Source: Actinoplanes utahensis
GTDB lineage: Bacteria; Actinomycetota; Actinomycetes; Mycobacteriales; Micromonosporaceae
DNA: 64,000 nucleotides
Assembly: GCF_016862455.1 (NCBI RefSeq)
Contig: NZ_BOMZ01000108.1
Coordinates: 40,689-104,688, forward strand
Direction: 5' to 3'
A program made the translations under genes and the position numbers. Positions 1 through 9,007 of the stretch are shown here, in pieces (positions within the stretch are counted from its first letter, which is position 1; each line of letters begins with the position of its first letter). The notes under the pieces are model-generated. The model was given only the letters and a program-made list of their open reading frames with translations. It searched no databases and was not told where the DNA came from.

Positions 1-325
1 CCATGCCCAGGGCGCCGGAGCCGCAGCAGAGGTCGACCACGAGGGCATCCGGGGGGATCGCGGCGGCGCCGAGGCGTACCAGCAACTCACTGCGGACCCG
101 GGGGACGAAGACGCCGGGGCGCAGGCGGACGCGTACCCCGCAGAAATCGGCGAAGCCGACGACCTGTTCCAAAGGCTCGCCGGAAGCGCGCCGGCCGACC
201 ATCGCGTCCAGATCGTCGCCGGAGGCGGCGGCCGAGGCGAGGACCTCCGCCTCCTCCTCGGCGAAGACACAGCCCGCGGCACGCAACCGGGCGGTGGCCC
301 GGGCGAGCGTCTCTGAGGAGGTCAC
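1..325 (-). CDS. PrmC/HemK-like protein-glutamine N5-methyltransferase, N-terminal part
   Basis: The gene runs off the left edge, so only about 108 N-terminal residues are present. The start is GTG at 325, with AAGGA a few bases upstream; the ATG two bases earlier runs straight into TGA. Residues 48-60 carry the GEPLEQVVG element typical of the HemK/PrmC substrate-binding helical domain. Near residue 98 VDLCCGSGALG is SAM-binding motif I. The catalytic NPPY-type motif would lie beyond the edge and cannot be checked. PrmC-type enzymes methylate the GGQ glutamine of release factors. Many actinobacteria carry a second, shorter paralogue of unknown substrate, and this may be that one. The gene diverges from comEA. 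Confidence 0.75.
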   Translation of the reverse strand, partial: MTSSETLARATARLRAAGCVFAEEEAEVLASAAASGDDLDAMVGRRASGEPLEQVVGFADFCGVRVRLRPGVFVPRVRSELLVRLGAAAIPPDALVVDLCCGSGALGM

Positions 326-404
326 ATGCAGTCCTTAGCACGAATCGGATATCCACAGTGCGGCGTCGTCCACAGGGCCACGGGCGGGGGAACGCGGAAG
401 TTCC

Positions 405-410
405 TACGGT
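405..410 (+). promoter_or_regulatory. -10 hexamer of a leaderless comEA transcript
   Basis: TACGGT fits the TANNNT consensus and sits six bases before the GTG at 417, with no Shine-Dalgarno sequence between. This is the arrangement of a leaderless mRNA. Confidence 0.5.
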
Positions 411-416
411 CGGGCC

Positions 417-1559
417 GTGCGAGAGGCGAAGGATAGCGGTGACGTCGTCGGAGCGCGGCTGCGGGCGGTGCTCGACGCGGGGGCGGGTTCCCGCGCGGTT
501 CCGGAGGAGGGGCCGCTCAGTTGGGCGGACATCATTCCGGCGTGGTCGTCGGAGGAGGATGATGTCTCCCCTTTAGGAGACGCTTCCCGTCCGGGGGATC
601 CCGGAAGGGGGTCGCCGGGCGGCGGTTCCGCAGACTCTTCGGTTCCGGATGAGCCATCCTCCGCGGACCCGGATCCGTTCCCTGCTGACCCGGCGTCGTT
701 TCCTGCGAGCCCGGGTCCGTTCCCCGCGGATCCGGCTTCTTCATCAGCGGTTCCGGCTTCGGGTGGGGTGAGGGCCTACCCGTGGGACGGGGCGGATTCC
801 CTGCGGCGGTCCGTGCCGTCTCGGCGCGCTTCGCCGACTTCGCCGGTGGTGTCCGGACCACCGCGTCCGGCGCCGGTCTCCGCGCCGCCGGGGGATCCGG
901 GCCTCGGTGGGGAAGGGGCCTTCGGCGGGGGACGACGGCAGTGGCTGCCGGCGTTCGATCCGGGGCGGCCCGGGGTCCGGGCGCTGGCGGCGGTGGCCGC
1001 GGTCGTCGTGCTCGGGGCGGCGTACTTCGCGTGGCAGTCGCGGCCGCGGCTCGACGAGGTCGTGTCGACGCCGGCCGGCTCGGTCACCGCGCAGGCGCCG
1101 GGCTCGGGGCCGGTCCGGGCGGCGCCGTCCGGTGAGGTGGTGGTCGCGGTCGGCGGGAAGGTGCTGCGGCCGGGGCTGGTACGGCTCAGCCCCGGAGCCC
1201 GGGTCGCCGACGCTCTGGTCGCGGCCGGCGGACCGCAGGCCGGGGTGGACGTGGCGATGCTCAACCTCGCGCGCAAGGTCGTCGACGGTGAGTTGATCAT
1301 GGTGGGGGTCACTCCGCCGCCCGGCGCCGTCACCGGCGGCGGCGCCGCTCCCGCCAGCGGTTCCGCGCTCGTCGACCTCAACACGGCGACGCCGGCCCAG
1401 CTGGACGGACTGCCCGGGGTGGGGCCGGTGCTCGCCCAGCGGATCCTGGACGCGCGCGATGCCCAGGGCGGTTTCCGGGCGGTCAGCGATCTGCGCAAGG
1501 TGGACGGGATCGGGGAAGCCCGCTACGAGCAGCTCAAGGACCTGGTGACGGTCGGATGA
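417..1559 (+). CDS. comEA: ComEA-family DNA-binding competence protein
   Basis: This 380-residue protein has a long disordered Pro/Ser/Asp-rich cytoplasmic N-terminus (about residues 40-185). One membrane helix follows near 190-208, then an SLBB domain (about 240-295) and a C-terminal helix-hairpin-helix pair (about 318-378; DLNTATPAQLDGLPGVGP). The pair matches the ComEA DNA-binding module, which receives double-stranded DNA at the cell surface and passes it to ComEC. The N-terminal extension is much longer than in Bacillus ComEA. The stop overlaps the comEC start by four bases, so the two are co-transcribed and probably translationally coupled. The GTG start is chosen because a leaderless -10 lies six bases upstream. 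No other competence genes are in view. Confidence 0.9.
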   Translation: MREAKDSGDVVGARLRAVLDAGAGSRAVPEEGPLSWADIIPAWSSEEDDVSPLGDASRPGDPGRGSPGGGSADSSVPDEPSSADPDPFPADPASFPASPGPFPADPASSSAVPASGGVRAYPWDGADSLRRSVPSRRASPTSPVVSGPPRPAPVSAPPGDPGLGGEGAFGGGRRQWLPAFDPGRPGVRALAAVAAVVVLGAAYFAWQSRPRLDEVVSTPAGSVTAQAPGSGPVRAAPSGEVVVAVGGKVLRPGLVRLSPGARVADALVAAGGPQAGVDVAMLNLARKVVDGELIMVGVTPPPGAVTGGGAAPASGSALVDLNTATPAQLDGLPGVGPVLAQRILDARDAQGGFRAVSDLRKVDGIGEARYEQLKDLVTVG

Positions 1560-3967
1560 GCGGGGCCGAGCGGATCCCGGATCTGCGGCTGGCGGGCTTC
1601 ACGGTGGGTCTCTGGCTGGCCGCTCTGGGCACGCTTCATCTGTCCGCGGTGTGGGGCATCGCCGTCGGGGCCGCGGGGCTGGCCGTGGCCGCGGTGACCG
1701 CTGCGGCCGGCTTCGCCGGACGGGCGCCCGGCTCCCGCCGGGGCGGGACGGCCCGTGGCGGTGGGGAGGCGCGGGCGGCCGGCGAGGCCGGCTGGGGTGG
1801 GGCGGTCCGGTGGATCGTGGCCGCCGTGGCGCTCGGGGTGGGGTGCGGGGCGATCGCCACCGGGGCCCGGATGTCGGTGCGGGAGGCGCCGGTGCTGCGC
1901 GCGCTGGTGGAGAGCGGTGCGACCGTACGGGTCGAACTGGTCGTGCGGGACGACCCGCGGCCGCTGGCCCGTTCCGCCGGGCCGCCGACCTATCTGGTCG
2001 CCGTCGAACTGGAATCGGTCACGGCGGAGGACGCCGCGCCGATCCGGCTCACCGCGCGGGCGCTCGTGCTGGGCTCCGACCCCGGCTGGCGGGAGCTGCT
2101 GCCGGGCCAGCGGGCCACGGCGACCGGACGGCTGATGCCGCCCCGCCCCGGTGATCTGCGCGCCGCCGTGCTGTCGGCCCGTACCCCACCCCGGCTGGAG
2201 GGGCGGCCGTCCTGGGTGCAGCGCGGCGCCGGAGTGCTGCGGGCGGGACTCCAGCGAGCCTGTGAGCCGCTGCCGGACGACTCCGGTGGGCTGCTGCCGG
2301 GCCTGGTCGTCGGCGACACGAGCCGGCTCGACCCGGCGCTGGAGGCGGACTTCCGTACCACCGGAATGACACATCTGACCGCGGTCTCTGGAACGAATGT
2401 CGCGATCGTCCTGGGTCTCGTGCTGTTCGTGGTGCGGCGGACCCGGGCCGGGCCGTTGCTGTGCGCGGTGCTGTGCGCGATCGCGCTGGCCGGCTTCGTC
2501 ATCCTGGCCCGCCCGTCGCCCAGTGTGATCCGGGCGGCGGCGATGGGCGCGATCGGCCTGCTCGGCCTGGCCGCCGGCCGGCCCCGGGCGGCGGTGCCGG
2601 CGCTGGCCGCGGGCGCGGCGGTCCTGCTGATCGCCGATCCGGAGCTCGCGGCGGATCCCGGGTTCGCGCTGTCGGTGCTGGCCACGGCCGGTCTGCTGCT
2701 GATCGCGCCGGTGTGGCGGGACGGGCTGCAACGGCGTGGCTGGCCGGGCTGGGTGGCGGAGGCCCTCGCCGTTCCGGCGGCGGCCCAGGTCGCCTGCGGG
2801 CCGGTGGTCGCCGCCATCTCGGCGACCGTCAGCCTCGTCGCGGTGCCGGCCAACCTGCTGGCGGTGCCCGCGATCGCGCCGGCCACCCTGTTCGGTGTGG
2901 CGGCGGCGGTGCTGTCACCGGTGTGGCCGGCCGGAGCCGAGTTCGCGGCCTGGATCGGGCACTGGCCCACCGAGTGGCTGGTGCTGGTGGCCCGTACCGG
3001 CGCGCGGATCCCGGCCGGGGCGCTGCCGTGGCCGGGCGGCGCGGTGGGCGGGGTGCTGCTCGCCGTGCTGACGGTGGCGTTCCTGGTCGCGGCACGACGG
3101 GAGCCGGTCCGGCGGCTGGCGACCGTGGTCGCGCTCGGCGCCGTCCTCGGCGCCCTGCCGGTGCGGCTGCTCGCGTCCGGGTGGCCGCCGCCGGGATGGC
3201 TCGTGGTGGCGTGCGCGGTGGGACAGGGCGACGCGGTGGTGCTCCCCGCCGGGTCCGGCCGGGCCGTGGTGGTCGACGCCGGGCCGGAACCGGACGCGGT
3301 CGACCGGTGTCTGCGCCGGCTCGGCATCCGGCACGTGGTGGTGCTGGTGGTCAGCCACTTCCACGCCGACCACGTCGGCGGGGTGGCCGGAGTGTTCCGG
3401 GACCGGGAGGTGGACGCGGTGATCGGGCCCGACTGGCCGGAGCCGGCGGCCGGCCGGGCGTCCGTGGCGGAGTCCGCGGCCGGGGCCGGGATCGCGGTGC
3501 AGGCGGCCGGGGCGGGGTGGGCGTACACGGCGGGGGGTCTGCGTCTGGAGGTGATCGGGCCGCTGTCGCCGATGCGCGGCACCAACTCGGATCCGAACAA
3601 CAACTCGCTGATCCTGCGGGCCGTCCTCGGCGGGCGGTCCGTGCTGCTGCTCGGTGACGCGGAGACCGAGGAACAGGAGGATCTCGTCGCCGGCATCGGG
3701 GCGGCGGGGCTGCGGGCGGACGTGCTGAAGGTCGCGCACCACGGCAGCGCCCTGCAGTCACCGGCGCTGGTGGAGGCGGTGGATCCCACGGTGGCGCTGG
3801 TATCGGTCGGCCGGGACAACGATTACGGCCATCCGAACGCGGTGCTGCTCGGATGGATCGCTCAGGGCGGGGCGCGGATCCTTCGTACCGATGAATCGGG
3901 TGATGTGGCAGCGGTAGCGGTGGACGGAGGTCTGGCCGTCGCGGCCCGCGGGGACCCGCCGCAGTAG
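1556..3967 (+). CDS. comEC: ComEC/Rec2 family DNA-uptake channel protein
   Basis: This 803-residue polytopic membrane protein has the full ComEC layout. Membrane helices and a DUF4131-type soluble region fill about residues 1-230. The Competence transmembrane domain (about 235-530) includes the TAVSGTNVAI element. The C-terminal metallo-beta-lactamase-like domain begins near 550, with metal ligands in HFHADH (about 601-606) and a later KVAHHGS motif. ComEC imports a single DNA strand across the membrane, and the C-terminal domain may degrade the other strand. The ATGA overlap with comEA supports one operon. Length is normal and no frameshift is visible. The gene after it, holA, is 258 bases away and appears to have its own promoter. 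Confidence 0.92.
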   Translation: MSGAERIPDLRLAGFTVGLWLAALGTLHLSAVWGIAVGAAGLAVAAVTAAAGFAGRAPGSRRGGTARGGGEARAAGEAGWGGAVRWIVAAVALGVGCGAIATGARMSVREAPVLRALVESGATVRVELVVRDDPRPLARSAGPPTYLVAVELESVTAEDAAPIRLTARALVLGSDPGWRELLPGQRATATGRLMPPRPGDLRAAVLSARTPPRLEGRPSWVQRGAGVLRAGLQRACEPLPDDSGGLLPGLVVGDTSRLDPALEADFRTTGMTHLTAVSGTNVAIVLGLVLFVVRRTRAGPLLCAVLCAIALAGFVILARPSPSVIRAAAMGAIGLLGLAAGRPRAAVPALAAGAAVLLIADPELAADPGFALSVLATAGLLLIAPVWRDGLQRRGWPGWVAEALAVPAAAQVACGPVVAAISATVSLVAVPANLLAVPAIAPATLFGVAAAVLSPVWPAGAEFAAWIGHWPTEWLVLVARTGARIPAGALPWPGGAVGGVLLAVLTVAFLVAARREPVRRLATVVALGAVLGALPVRLLASGWPPPGWLVVACAVGQGDAVVLPAGSGRAVVVDAGPEPDAVDRCLRRLGIRHVVVLVVSHFHADHVGGVAGVFRDREVDAVIGPDWPEPAAGRASVAESAAGAGIAVQAAGAGWAYTAGGLRLEVIGPLSPMRGTNSDPNNNSLILRAVLGGRSVLLLGDAETEEQEDLVAGIGAAGLRADVLKVAHHGSALQSPALVEAVDPTVALVSVGRDNDYGHPNAVLLGWIAQGGARILRTDESGDVAAVAVDGGLAVAARGDPPQ

Positions 3968-4225
3968 AGCGGGCCGATCAGTACCGGACGGGAGGGCATG
4001 GGCCGACACGCCCGGGTGCGGAAGGCGGCGACCGGATTTTACTCGCCATAAACCTCTATGTCAGGCGAATCGTGCGAATCACCCGTGCGGTGCATCGGGC
4101 CTGTGCACGCGACTGTACGGCGGGTCCGGGATAACCGAGTGCCGATATGTCTGGTTTCGCATTCGGTGATCGGCGTCCTGCGCTAACGAGTGAGGCTCAC
4201 GGAACTGTCGGTGCCGCGTGCGACG

Positions 4226-5209
4226 ATGTTGCACGTGAATGCCGTGCCACCGCCCGCGTTGCTGCTCGTCCAAGGCGACGAGGAGCTTCTCGCCGCCCGT
4301 GCCGTCGCCGAGGCGGTCGAAGCGGCGCGGACTGCCGACCCCGGCGCGGACGTCCGGGAATACGAGGCGGCGGCCCTGGTCGCCGGCGAGGTCGCCGAGA
4401 TGCTCAGCCCGTCGCTGTTCGGCGGACGCCGCGTCCTGGTGATCCGCAGTGGTCAGGACGCACGGAAAGACCTCACCACCGCCCTGCTGGCCTATGCGAA
4501 GAGCCCCGACCCCGACGTCACGCTCATCGTCACCCACGTGGGCGGGGCCAAGGGCAAGGCGTTCGCCGACGGGCTGCGGGCGGCCGGCGCCACCGTCGTC
4601 CCGGCGATGAAGCTGAAGAAGGACGCCGAGCGGATCGCGTTCGTGCGCAACGAGTTCCGACGCAACGGCGTCCGGTGTGACGACTCCGCCGCGTCCGCGC
4701 TGCTCCAGGCGGTCGGCAACGACCTGCGGGAGATCGCCGCCGCCTGCTCCCAGTTGCTCGCCGACACCGACGGCAAGATCACCGAGGCCGTGGTCGCCCG
4801 CTATTACAAGGGCCGCGCCGAGGTCACCGGCTTCGCGGTGGCGGACGCCGCGATGGTCGGCGACGTGCCCGGCGCGCTCGAGGCGCTGCGCTGGGCCCTG
4901 CACGTCGGTGTCGACCCGGTGCCGATCGCCGACGCGCTCGCCGACGGGATCCGCACCGTGGCACGGGTCGCCTCCGCCGGCCGCGGTAACCCGTACCAGC
5001 TGGCCAGTACCCTCGGCATGCCCGCCTGGAAGATCGAGAAGGCCCAGGGCCGCAGCCGTGGCTGGACCCCGGAGGGCCTGGCCGACGCGATGCGCGCCGC
5101 CGCCGACTGCAACGCCGCGGTCAAGGGCGGCGCCGAGGACCGTGGCTTCGCCCTCGAGCGGACGGTCTTCGCCATCGCGACCGCCCGCCGGGACGGAGGC
5201 GCCCGATGA
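4226..5209 (+). CDS. holA: DNA polymerase III subunit delta
   Basis: This is the clamp-loader delta subunit (327 residues), which opens the sliding clamp. The N-terminus carries LLVQGDEELLAARAV, the degenerate AAA+ start typical of HolA. FGGRRVLVI and later FAVADAAMVGDVPGALEALRW are family landmarks. The start is uncertain: an in-frame GTG lies at 4190, the ATG at 4226 and another GTG at 4235. I use 4226 because residues before it do not resemble other HolA proteins. No ribosome-binding site precedes any of them, so the message may be leaderless. The TGA overlaps the next ATG (ATGA). holA beside comEA/comEC is a common actinobacterial order. Confidence 0.9.
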   Translation: MLHVNAVPPPALLLVQGDEELLAARAVAEAVEAARTADPGADVREYEAAALVAGEVAEMLSPSLFGGRRVLVIRSGQDARKDLTTALLAYAKSPDPDVTLIVTHVGGAKGKAFADGLRAAGATVVPAMKLKKDAERIAFVRNEFRRNGVRCDDSAASALLQAVGNDLREIAAACSQLLADTDGKITEAVVARYYKGRAEVTGFAVADAAMVGDVPGALEALRWALHVGVDPVPIADALADGIRTVARVASAGRGNPYQLASTLGMPAWKIEKAQGRSRGWTPEGLADAMRAAADCNAAVKGGAEDRGFALERTVFAIATARRDGGAR

Positions 5210-6708
5210 CCCGCGAGATCCGTTCCCGCCGTGCCGAGCCGGCCGACCGGCCGCTCTATTCCCGGGCGCTGCGGCTGCGTCATCTCGCGCCGAGCGGCCT
5301 GCTCTGCTTCGTCTTCCTGGAGGGCGCGGTCGTCCTCGGTCTCCTGCTGGCCCTCGCCGAGCTGGTCAGCTGGTGGGGCGTGCTGGTCCTGCCGGTCACG
5401 GTCGCCCTGATGGTCAAGTTCAACGACCTGGTCGCCGGGGCGCTCACCCCGCGCCCGGTCGCCCGCGAGACCAGCGCGGAGCGCCCCACCGTGCTGCGCC
5501 CGGCAGCGATGCCCGCTCCCGGCGTGTCACAACCCTTCGAGGGGTACGCGCATCGCGCCCCCACCATCGACACCTCCGGACCGGTCCCGCCCGGGGTCCC
5601 GGGCGCCGGGCAGTCCCTGTCCGGGCAGACCGGCGCCACCCCGCAACGGGCCGGTGACTTCCGGGTCGCCGTCTCCGCGGCTCCGGCCGCCTTCTCCGGC
5701 CCGGCCGGCACGTCGCCCTTCGAGCGGGACCGGCGTTTCGGCCCGGATGTCGCGCCGCTCACCGGCCAGCCCGGCGTCCCGTCCCGAGGCGCCGTCCGGG
5801 CAGGCGGATTCGCGCCGGTCGTCGCGCACGAGCCGGCCGCCCTCGGTTACGGGCACACGGCTTCTCCCGGCACTCTGCCCGACGGCTACCAGCCCGACCT
5901 CGCCCGTGACGATCAGGCCGGTCTCGCCGGTTCTCACCAGTCCGACCTCGCCGGTGACTGTCGATCCGGCCTCGGCAGTGCTTACCGGTCCGACCTCGCC
6001 GGTGGTCACCAGTCCGGCCACGATCATCAGGACGACCTCGGGAGTGGCTATCAGTCCGGCCTTGCCGGAGGTCACCTCTCCGGCGGATTCGGGGCGACGC
6101 CCGCGCCCGGATATCCGACCGTGTACGCCAGCTCCTCAGCGGCGACCGCGCAGTCCTACGCCGAGGAGAGCGGTGCCACCGCAGCGACCGGCGGCTACTC
6201 CTACGTCGCGAGCAACATGGCCAGCGAGCACGCCTACACCGGCGGCGGCACGGTCGGCAGCCACTTCAACGCCGAGAACAGCAGTCGGCCCTTCGCCGAG
6301 GGGGTCGCTGACGGGCATCCCTACGCTGACGGCGAGGTGGCCGGCGGCGGTTTCCATGGTGGAGGCGGATCAGCCGGCGGCCGTTCCTACCCGGAGGGCG
6401 CGGCGGCCGGCGGGCATGCCTACGCCGGAACCGAGGTGGCCGGCGGGCGTCCTCATCCGGAGGGCGAGGCAGCGGAGAGCCACCCGTACTCCGACGGTGA
6501 CGTGACCGGCGGGCATCTCTACGAGGACCAGGCGAGGAACGCCGACGTGGCCGCCGCCCGATTCCAGGCGCGCTCGCCCGGGAATCCCACGGCGCCCGAC
6601 GAGTCCCGGCCCGCCGACAACAGTGCCCCCAGCCGCCGCCCGTGGGCCGACCAGTTGGACGTGCGCGAGCAGATTGCTCGTCAGGCCGCTGCACGCCGCT
6701 ACGAGTAG
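5206..6708 (+). CDS. Membrane protein with long low-complexity repeat region
   Basis: I do not recognise a named family. The 500-residue product has a basic N-terminus, two membrane helices (about residues 32-53 and 56-72), and then more than 350 residues of low complexity. Two kinds of imperfect repeat are visible. In residues 225-290, SDLAG/SGLAG blocks alternate with HQ or YQ. In residues 340-450, VAGG and HPYADG-like blocks recur, rich in Gly, His, Tyr and acidic residues. The last 20 residues (WADQLDVREQIARQAAARRY) are charged and non-repetitive and look conserved. It overlaps holA by four bases, so it should be co-expressed. The repeats suggest a flexible, variable-length cytoplasmic or exposed tail; function is unknown. 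Confidence 0.7.
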   Translation: MTREIRSRRAEPADRPLYSRALRLRHLAPSGLLCFVFLEGAVVLGLLLALAELVSWWGVLVLPVTVALMVKFNDLVAGALTPRPVARETSAERPTVLRPAAMPAPGVSQPFEGYAHRAPTIDTSGPVPPGVPGAGQSLSGQTGATPQRAGDFRVAVSAAPAAFSGPAGTSPFERDRRFGPDVAPLTGQPGVPSRGAVRAGGFAPVVAHEPAALGYGHTASPGTLPDGYQPDLARDDQAGLAGSHQSDLAGDCRSGLGSAYRSDLAGGHQSGHDHQDDLGSGYQSGLAGGHLSGGFGATPAPGYPTVYASSSAATAQSYAEESGATAATGGYSYVASNMASEHAYTGGGTVGSHFNAENSSRPFAEGVADGHPYADGEVAGGGFHGGGGSAGGRSYPEGAAAGGHAYAGTEVAGGRPHPEGEAAESHPYSDGDVTGGHLYEDQARNADVAAARFQARSPGNPTAPDESRPADNSAPSRRPWADQLDVREQIARQAAARRYE

Positions 6709-7006
6709 GCACGGCCGGCTACCGCCACCGCCCTGACCCTGCCGTGTGGTCACCGCGTTCCCGCGGATGTACGGTTCTCGGCCCGCTGCTCACGTCCGGC
6801 CGGTGCCCTCCACGTCTCGCACGTCACGTGCGAGATGGGAGCGAACCGGTGGGTCTTGTCCCCGGTTCGCCAGGCATTCTCCGTCACGTCCTCAGCAGGA
6901 GGGCTCGTCCCCGGGGCGCCGTGCGGCGATCTTGATCGATTCACCCGTTTTTCGAGTCTTCTGCTCGGTTGCCGAGGCGCGGCGGACGTCCCGCCGTCCC
7001 GCGGCC

Positions 7007-7056
7007 CGATCTTGGACGATAGACCACCGGAATCGATGACGAATCGTCCAAGATCG
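7007..7056. repeat. 14-bp perfect inverted repeat
   Basis: Arms CGATCTTGGACGAT (7007-7020) and ATCGTCCAAGATCG (7043-7056) are exact reverse complements around 22 bases. A related single copy, CGATCTTGATCGAT, lies at 6927-6940. GATCTTG-containing dyads in intergenic DNA suggest a dispersed repeat or binding site. Confidence 0.7.
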
Positions 7057-7083
7057 CGGCGCAAGGTCGATAAACGCCAGTCC

Positions 7084-7131
7084 GGCGAGACGGCGAGACG
7101 GCGAGACGGCGAGACGGCGAGACGGCGAGAC
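7084..7131. repeat. 8-bp tandem repeat, six copies
   Basis: GGCGAGAC is repeated six times without error. The unit is not a multiple of three, so slippage would not preserve any reading frame. This argues that the array is non-coding. Confidence 0.9.
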
Positions 7132-7142
7132 GAAACCAAGAT

Positions 7143-7190
<48 letters not shown>

Positions 7191-7330
7191 AGGTACGGGT
7201 GCGGGCAGGAGTCCCGGCGGTCGCGGGAGGAGGAGCCGTCAGCACGGCGCGAAACGGCTCTGGGTGGCCGCGCGTGGAGGGGCGGGCCGGCCGGGGTGAG
7301 CGCGGGGTGCGTACCGAGGGGGAAATGCGA

Positions 7331-7370
7331 CCGGGCACCGCTGCGGACCGTGAGGTCCGACGGTGCCCGG
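7331..7370. other. Strong hairpin downstream of rpsT
   Basis: CCGGGCACCG pairs with CGGTGCCCGG, and inside it CGGACC pairs with GGTCCG around GTGA. It has no U-tract. It may back up the rpsT terminator at 7405-7438 or act on both strands. Confidence 0.5.
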
Positions 7371-7404
7371 GGTCGTCCATGCCTGCCCGCCTGAAAGCGG
7401 GCGC

Positions 7405-7438
7405 AGATCGCCGGCCGCATCCGTGCGGCCGCCGATCT
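7405..7438 (-). terminator. Hairpin terminator of rpsT
   Basis: A 15-bp stem with a single mismatch and a four-base loop begins 16 bases past the rpsT stop codon on the minus strand. There is no U-run, as is usual in high-GC actinobacteria. Confidence 0.6.
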
Positions 7439-7454
7439 CATTGATCGGTGAGGA

Positions 7455-7721
7455 TCAGGCGGACAGCGCGGCGATCTTCTTGGCGATGGCCGACTTGCGG
7501 TTGGCCGCCTGGTTCTTGTGAATGACGCCCTTGCTGACAGCCTTGTCCAGCTGACGCGAGGCGTCACGCAGCAGCGCGGTAGCCGTCTCGACGTTGCCCG
7601 AGTCGCCTGCCTCGTGCAGCTTGCGGATCACGGTCTTCAGGGAAGACTTGACCGACTTGTTGCGCAGACGGGCCTTCTCGTTCTGCCGGTTGCGCTTGAT
7701 CTGGGACTTGATGTTCGCCAC
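7455..7721 (-). CDS. rpsT: 30S ribosomal protein S20
   Basis: This 88-residue protein (VANIKSQIKRNRQNEKARLRN at the start; internal N-K-A and C-terminal A-I-A-K-K-I) is the full-length bacterial S20, which binds 16S rRNA early in 30S assembly. It is Lys/Arg/Ala-rich with no membrane segments. The GTG start lies at 7721. A sigma-A-type promoter about 110 bases upstream and a hairpin just downstream make it a single-gene unit. Its place next to holA on the opposite strand is normal for this phylum. Confidence 0.97.
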   Translation of the reverse strand: MANIKSQIKRNRQNEKARLRNKSVKSSLKTVIRKLHEAGDSGNVETATALLRDASRQLDKAVSKGVIHKNQAANRKSAIAKKIAALSA

Positions 7722-7838
7722 GCGACAGCCTTGTCCTGACTAGTTCGGAAAAATGGTCTCAACGAATGGTCACCGCGATCGGCTCACCCGGCGAGGCCGG
7801 CACAGGAGACGACAGCGTGTCACCACACGCGAGGAACC

Positions 7839-7867
7839 AGGTTACCAGCATGCCTCCGAGCCGCCAA
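7839..7867 (-). promoter_or_regulatory. Sigma-A-type promoter of rpsT
   Basis: On the minus strand TTGGCG (-35) and TAACCT (-10) are separated by 17 bases. Transcription would start about 110 bases before the rpsT GTG. The leader contains a small GCGTGT/ACACGC hairpin. Confidence 0.6.
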
Positions 7868-7917
7868 AATGGCTCCGGTCCAGGGCCTTCGTGAGCGCTG
7901 CCGATGATCGGGAACCG

Positions 7918-8922
7918 TCACCGGCGGAGCCAGCCGCGCTTCTTCGGGGCGGTGGCCCAGCCGCGGCGTTCGGTCAGCCAGGCGAGGGCTTGTTCGCCGC
8001 TGAACCGCTGGTGCTGACGGCTGTGCGGCGACGCGCTGCCCGGCCCGTCGCCGGCCCGGACCAGCCAGTACCCGGAGAGTGCCGCCAGCGCGCCGTCCAC
8101 GCCTTCGTCCGGGGCGCCCCATGCCCGCAGCACCGAGTCGGTGTCCAGGCCGCTGGCGTAAGCGCTGACCAGCAGGGTGACCGTGTCGAACCAGGGTGCG
8201 CCCAGGCACGGCCAGGTCCAGTCGCAGAGCCAGGCGCGGCCGCCGGTGTCGATCAGCACGTTGTCGACCCGCAGGTCGCCGTGCGCCATGCCGTCGCCGG
8301 CGGCCAGTTCCGGCAGGGCGCCTTCCAGCTCGGCGAGTTCGGGCAGGCGCTGCGGCGCGATCGTCTCCCGGGCCGGTTCGGGCATCGGCTCCCGGCGCCC
8401 GGCGATCAGCGACCACCAGGACATCTCGGTACGCAGGATCTCCGGAAGGGTGGGCAGCCCGATGCCGAGCAGCGAGGGCGCCGGGTAGGCGAGCGCGGTG
8501 GCGGCGACCGTCCAGGTGCGCAGGGTGGCGTCCAGGTCGGCCTGGGACCAGGGCAGCGCCGGGATTCGGCCGTCGACCGCGTCCAGGCACAGCACGAACC
8601 AGCCGGAGGCGGTCATGGTCCAGCGCGGCCGGGCGGCGGTCACCTCGGGTGGGAGGGCGGCGGTGACGGCGGCCTCCCGGGCGTACCACTGCGAGGCCGG
8701 GTCGCTGAGCGGCGCCGCTTTGACGAATACGCGGTCCCCGCTCCCGGTCTCCAGCACGGCCGCGAACGCGCGGGTGAAACCGCCGCCGGCGCTGCGCGCG
8801 GCGGACACCGGTGAGCCGAGGCGCGCGGTGATCGCCTCCCGCACGGTCTCCGGCAGATCGGCCCACGGGGGACGTACGGCGGTCGCGTCGTACGGAACCT
8901 CGGGCAGGGTGATCGGCCGCAT
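7918..8922 (-). CDS. Aminoglycoside phosphotransferase (APH)-family kinase-like protein
   Basis: The 334-residue protein has a kinase-like fold of the APH/choline kinase type. Near residue 214 MAHGDLRVDNVLI is the catalytic HGDxxxxN loop, and WLCDWTW about 20 residues later is in the position of the metal-binding DxD/DWE element. The N-terminal lobe includes an FVKAAPLS segment with a possible ATP-binding lysine. The substrate is unknown; most actinobacterial members of this type are not proven resistance genes. The ATG at 8922 is preceded by CAGGAT six bases upstream, a weak leaderless-type -10. It diverges from the DUF4240 gene. Confidence 0.8.
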   Translation of the reverse strand: MRPITLPEVPYDATAVRPPWADLPETVREAITARLGSPVSAARSAGGGFTRAFAAVLETGSGDRVFVKAAPLSDPASQWYAREAAVTAALPPEVTAARPRWTMTASGWFVLCLDAVDGRIPALPWSQADLDATLRTWTVAATALAYPAPSLLGIGLPTLPEILRTEMSWWSLIAGRREPMPEPARETIAPQRLPELAELEGALPELAAGDGMAHGDLRVDNVLIDTGGRAWLCDWTWPCLGAPWFDTVTLLVSAYASGLDTDSVLRAWGAPDEGVDGALAALSGYWLVRAGDGPGSASPHSRQHQRFSGEQALAWLTERRGWATAPKKRGWLRR

Positions 8923-9007
8923 GCCCCCATCCTGCCGCCGTCGTACCCGCCCCGCCCCGGCAGGTGTGCCTCGGGAAAGTGTCGTACCGCCCTGGCAGGA
9001 TCACGGC

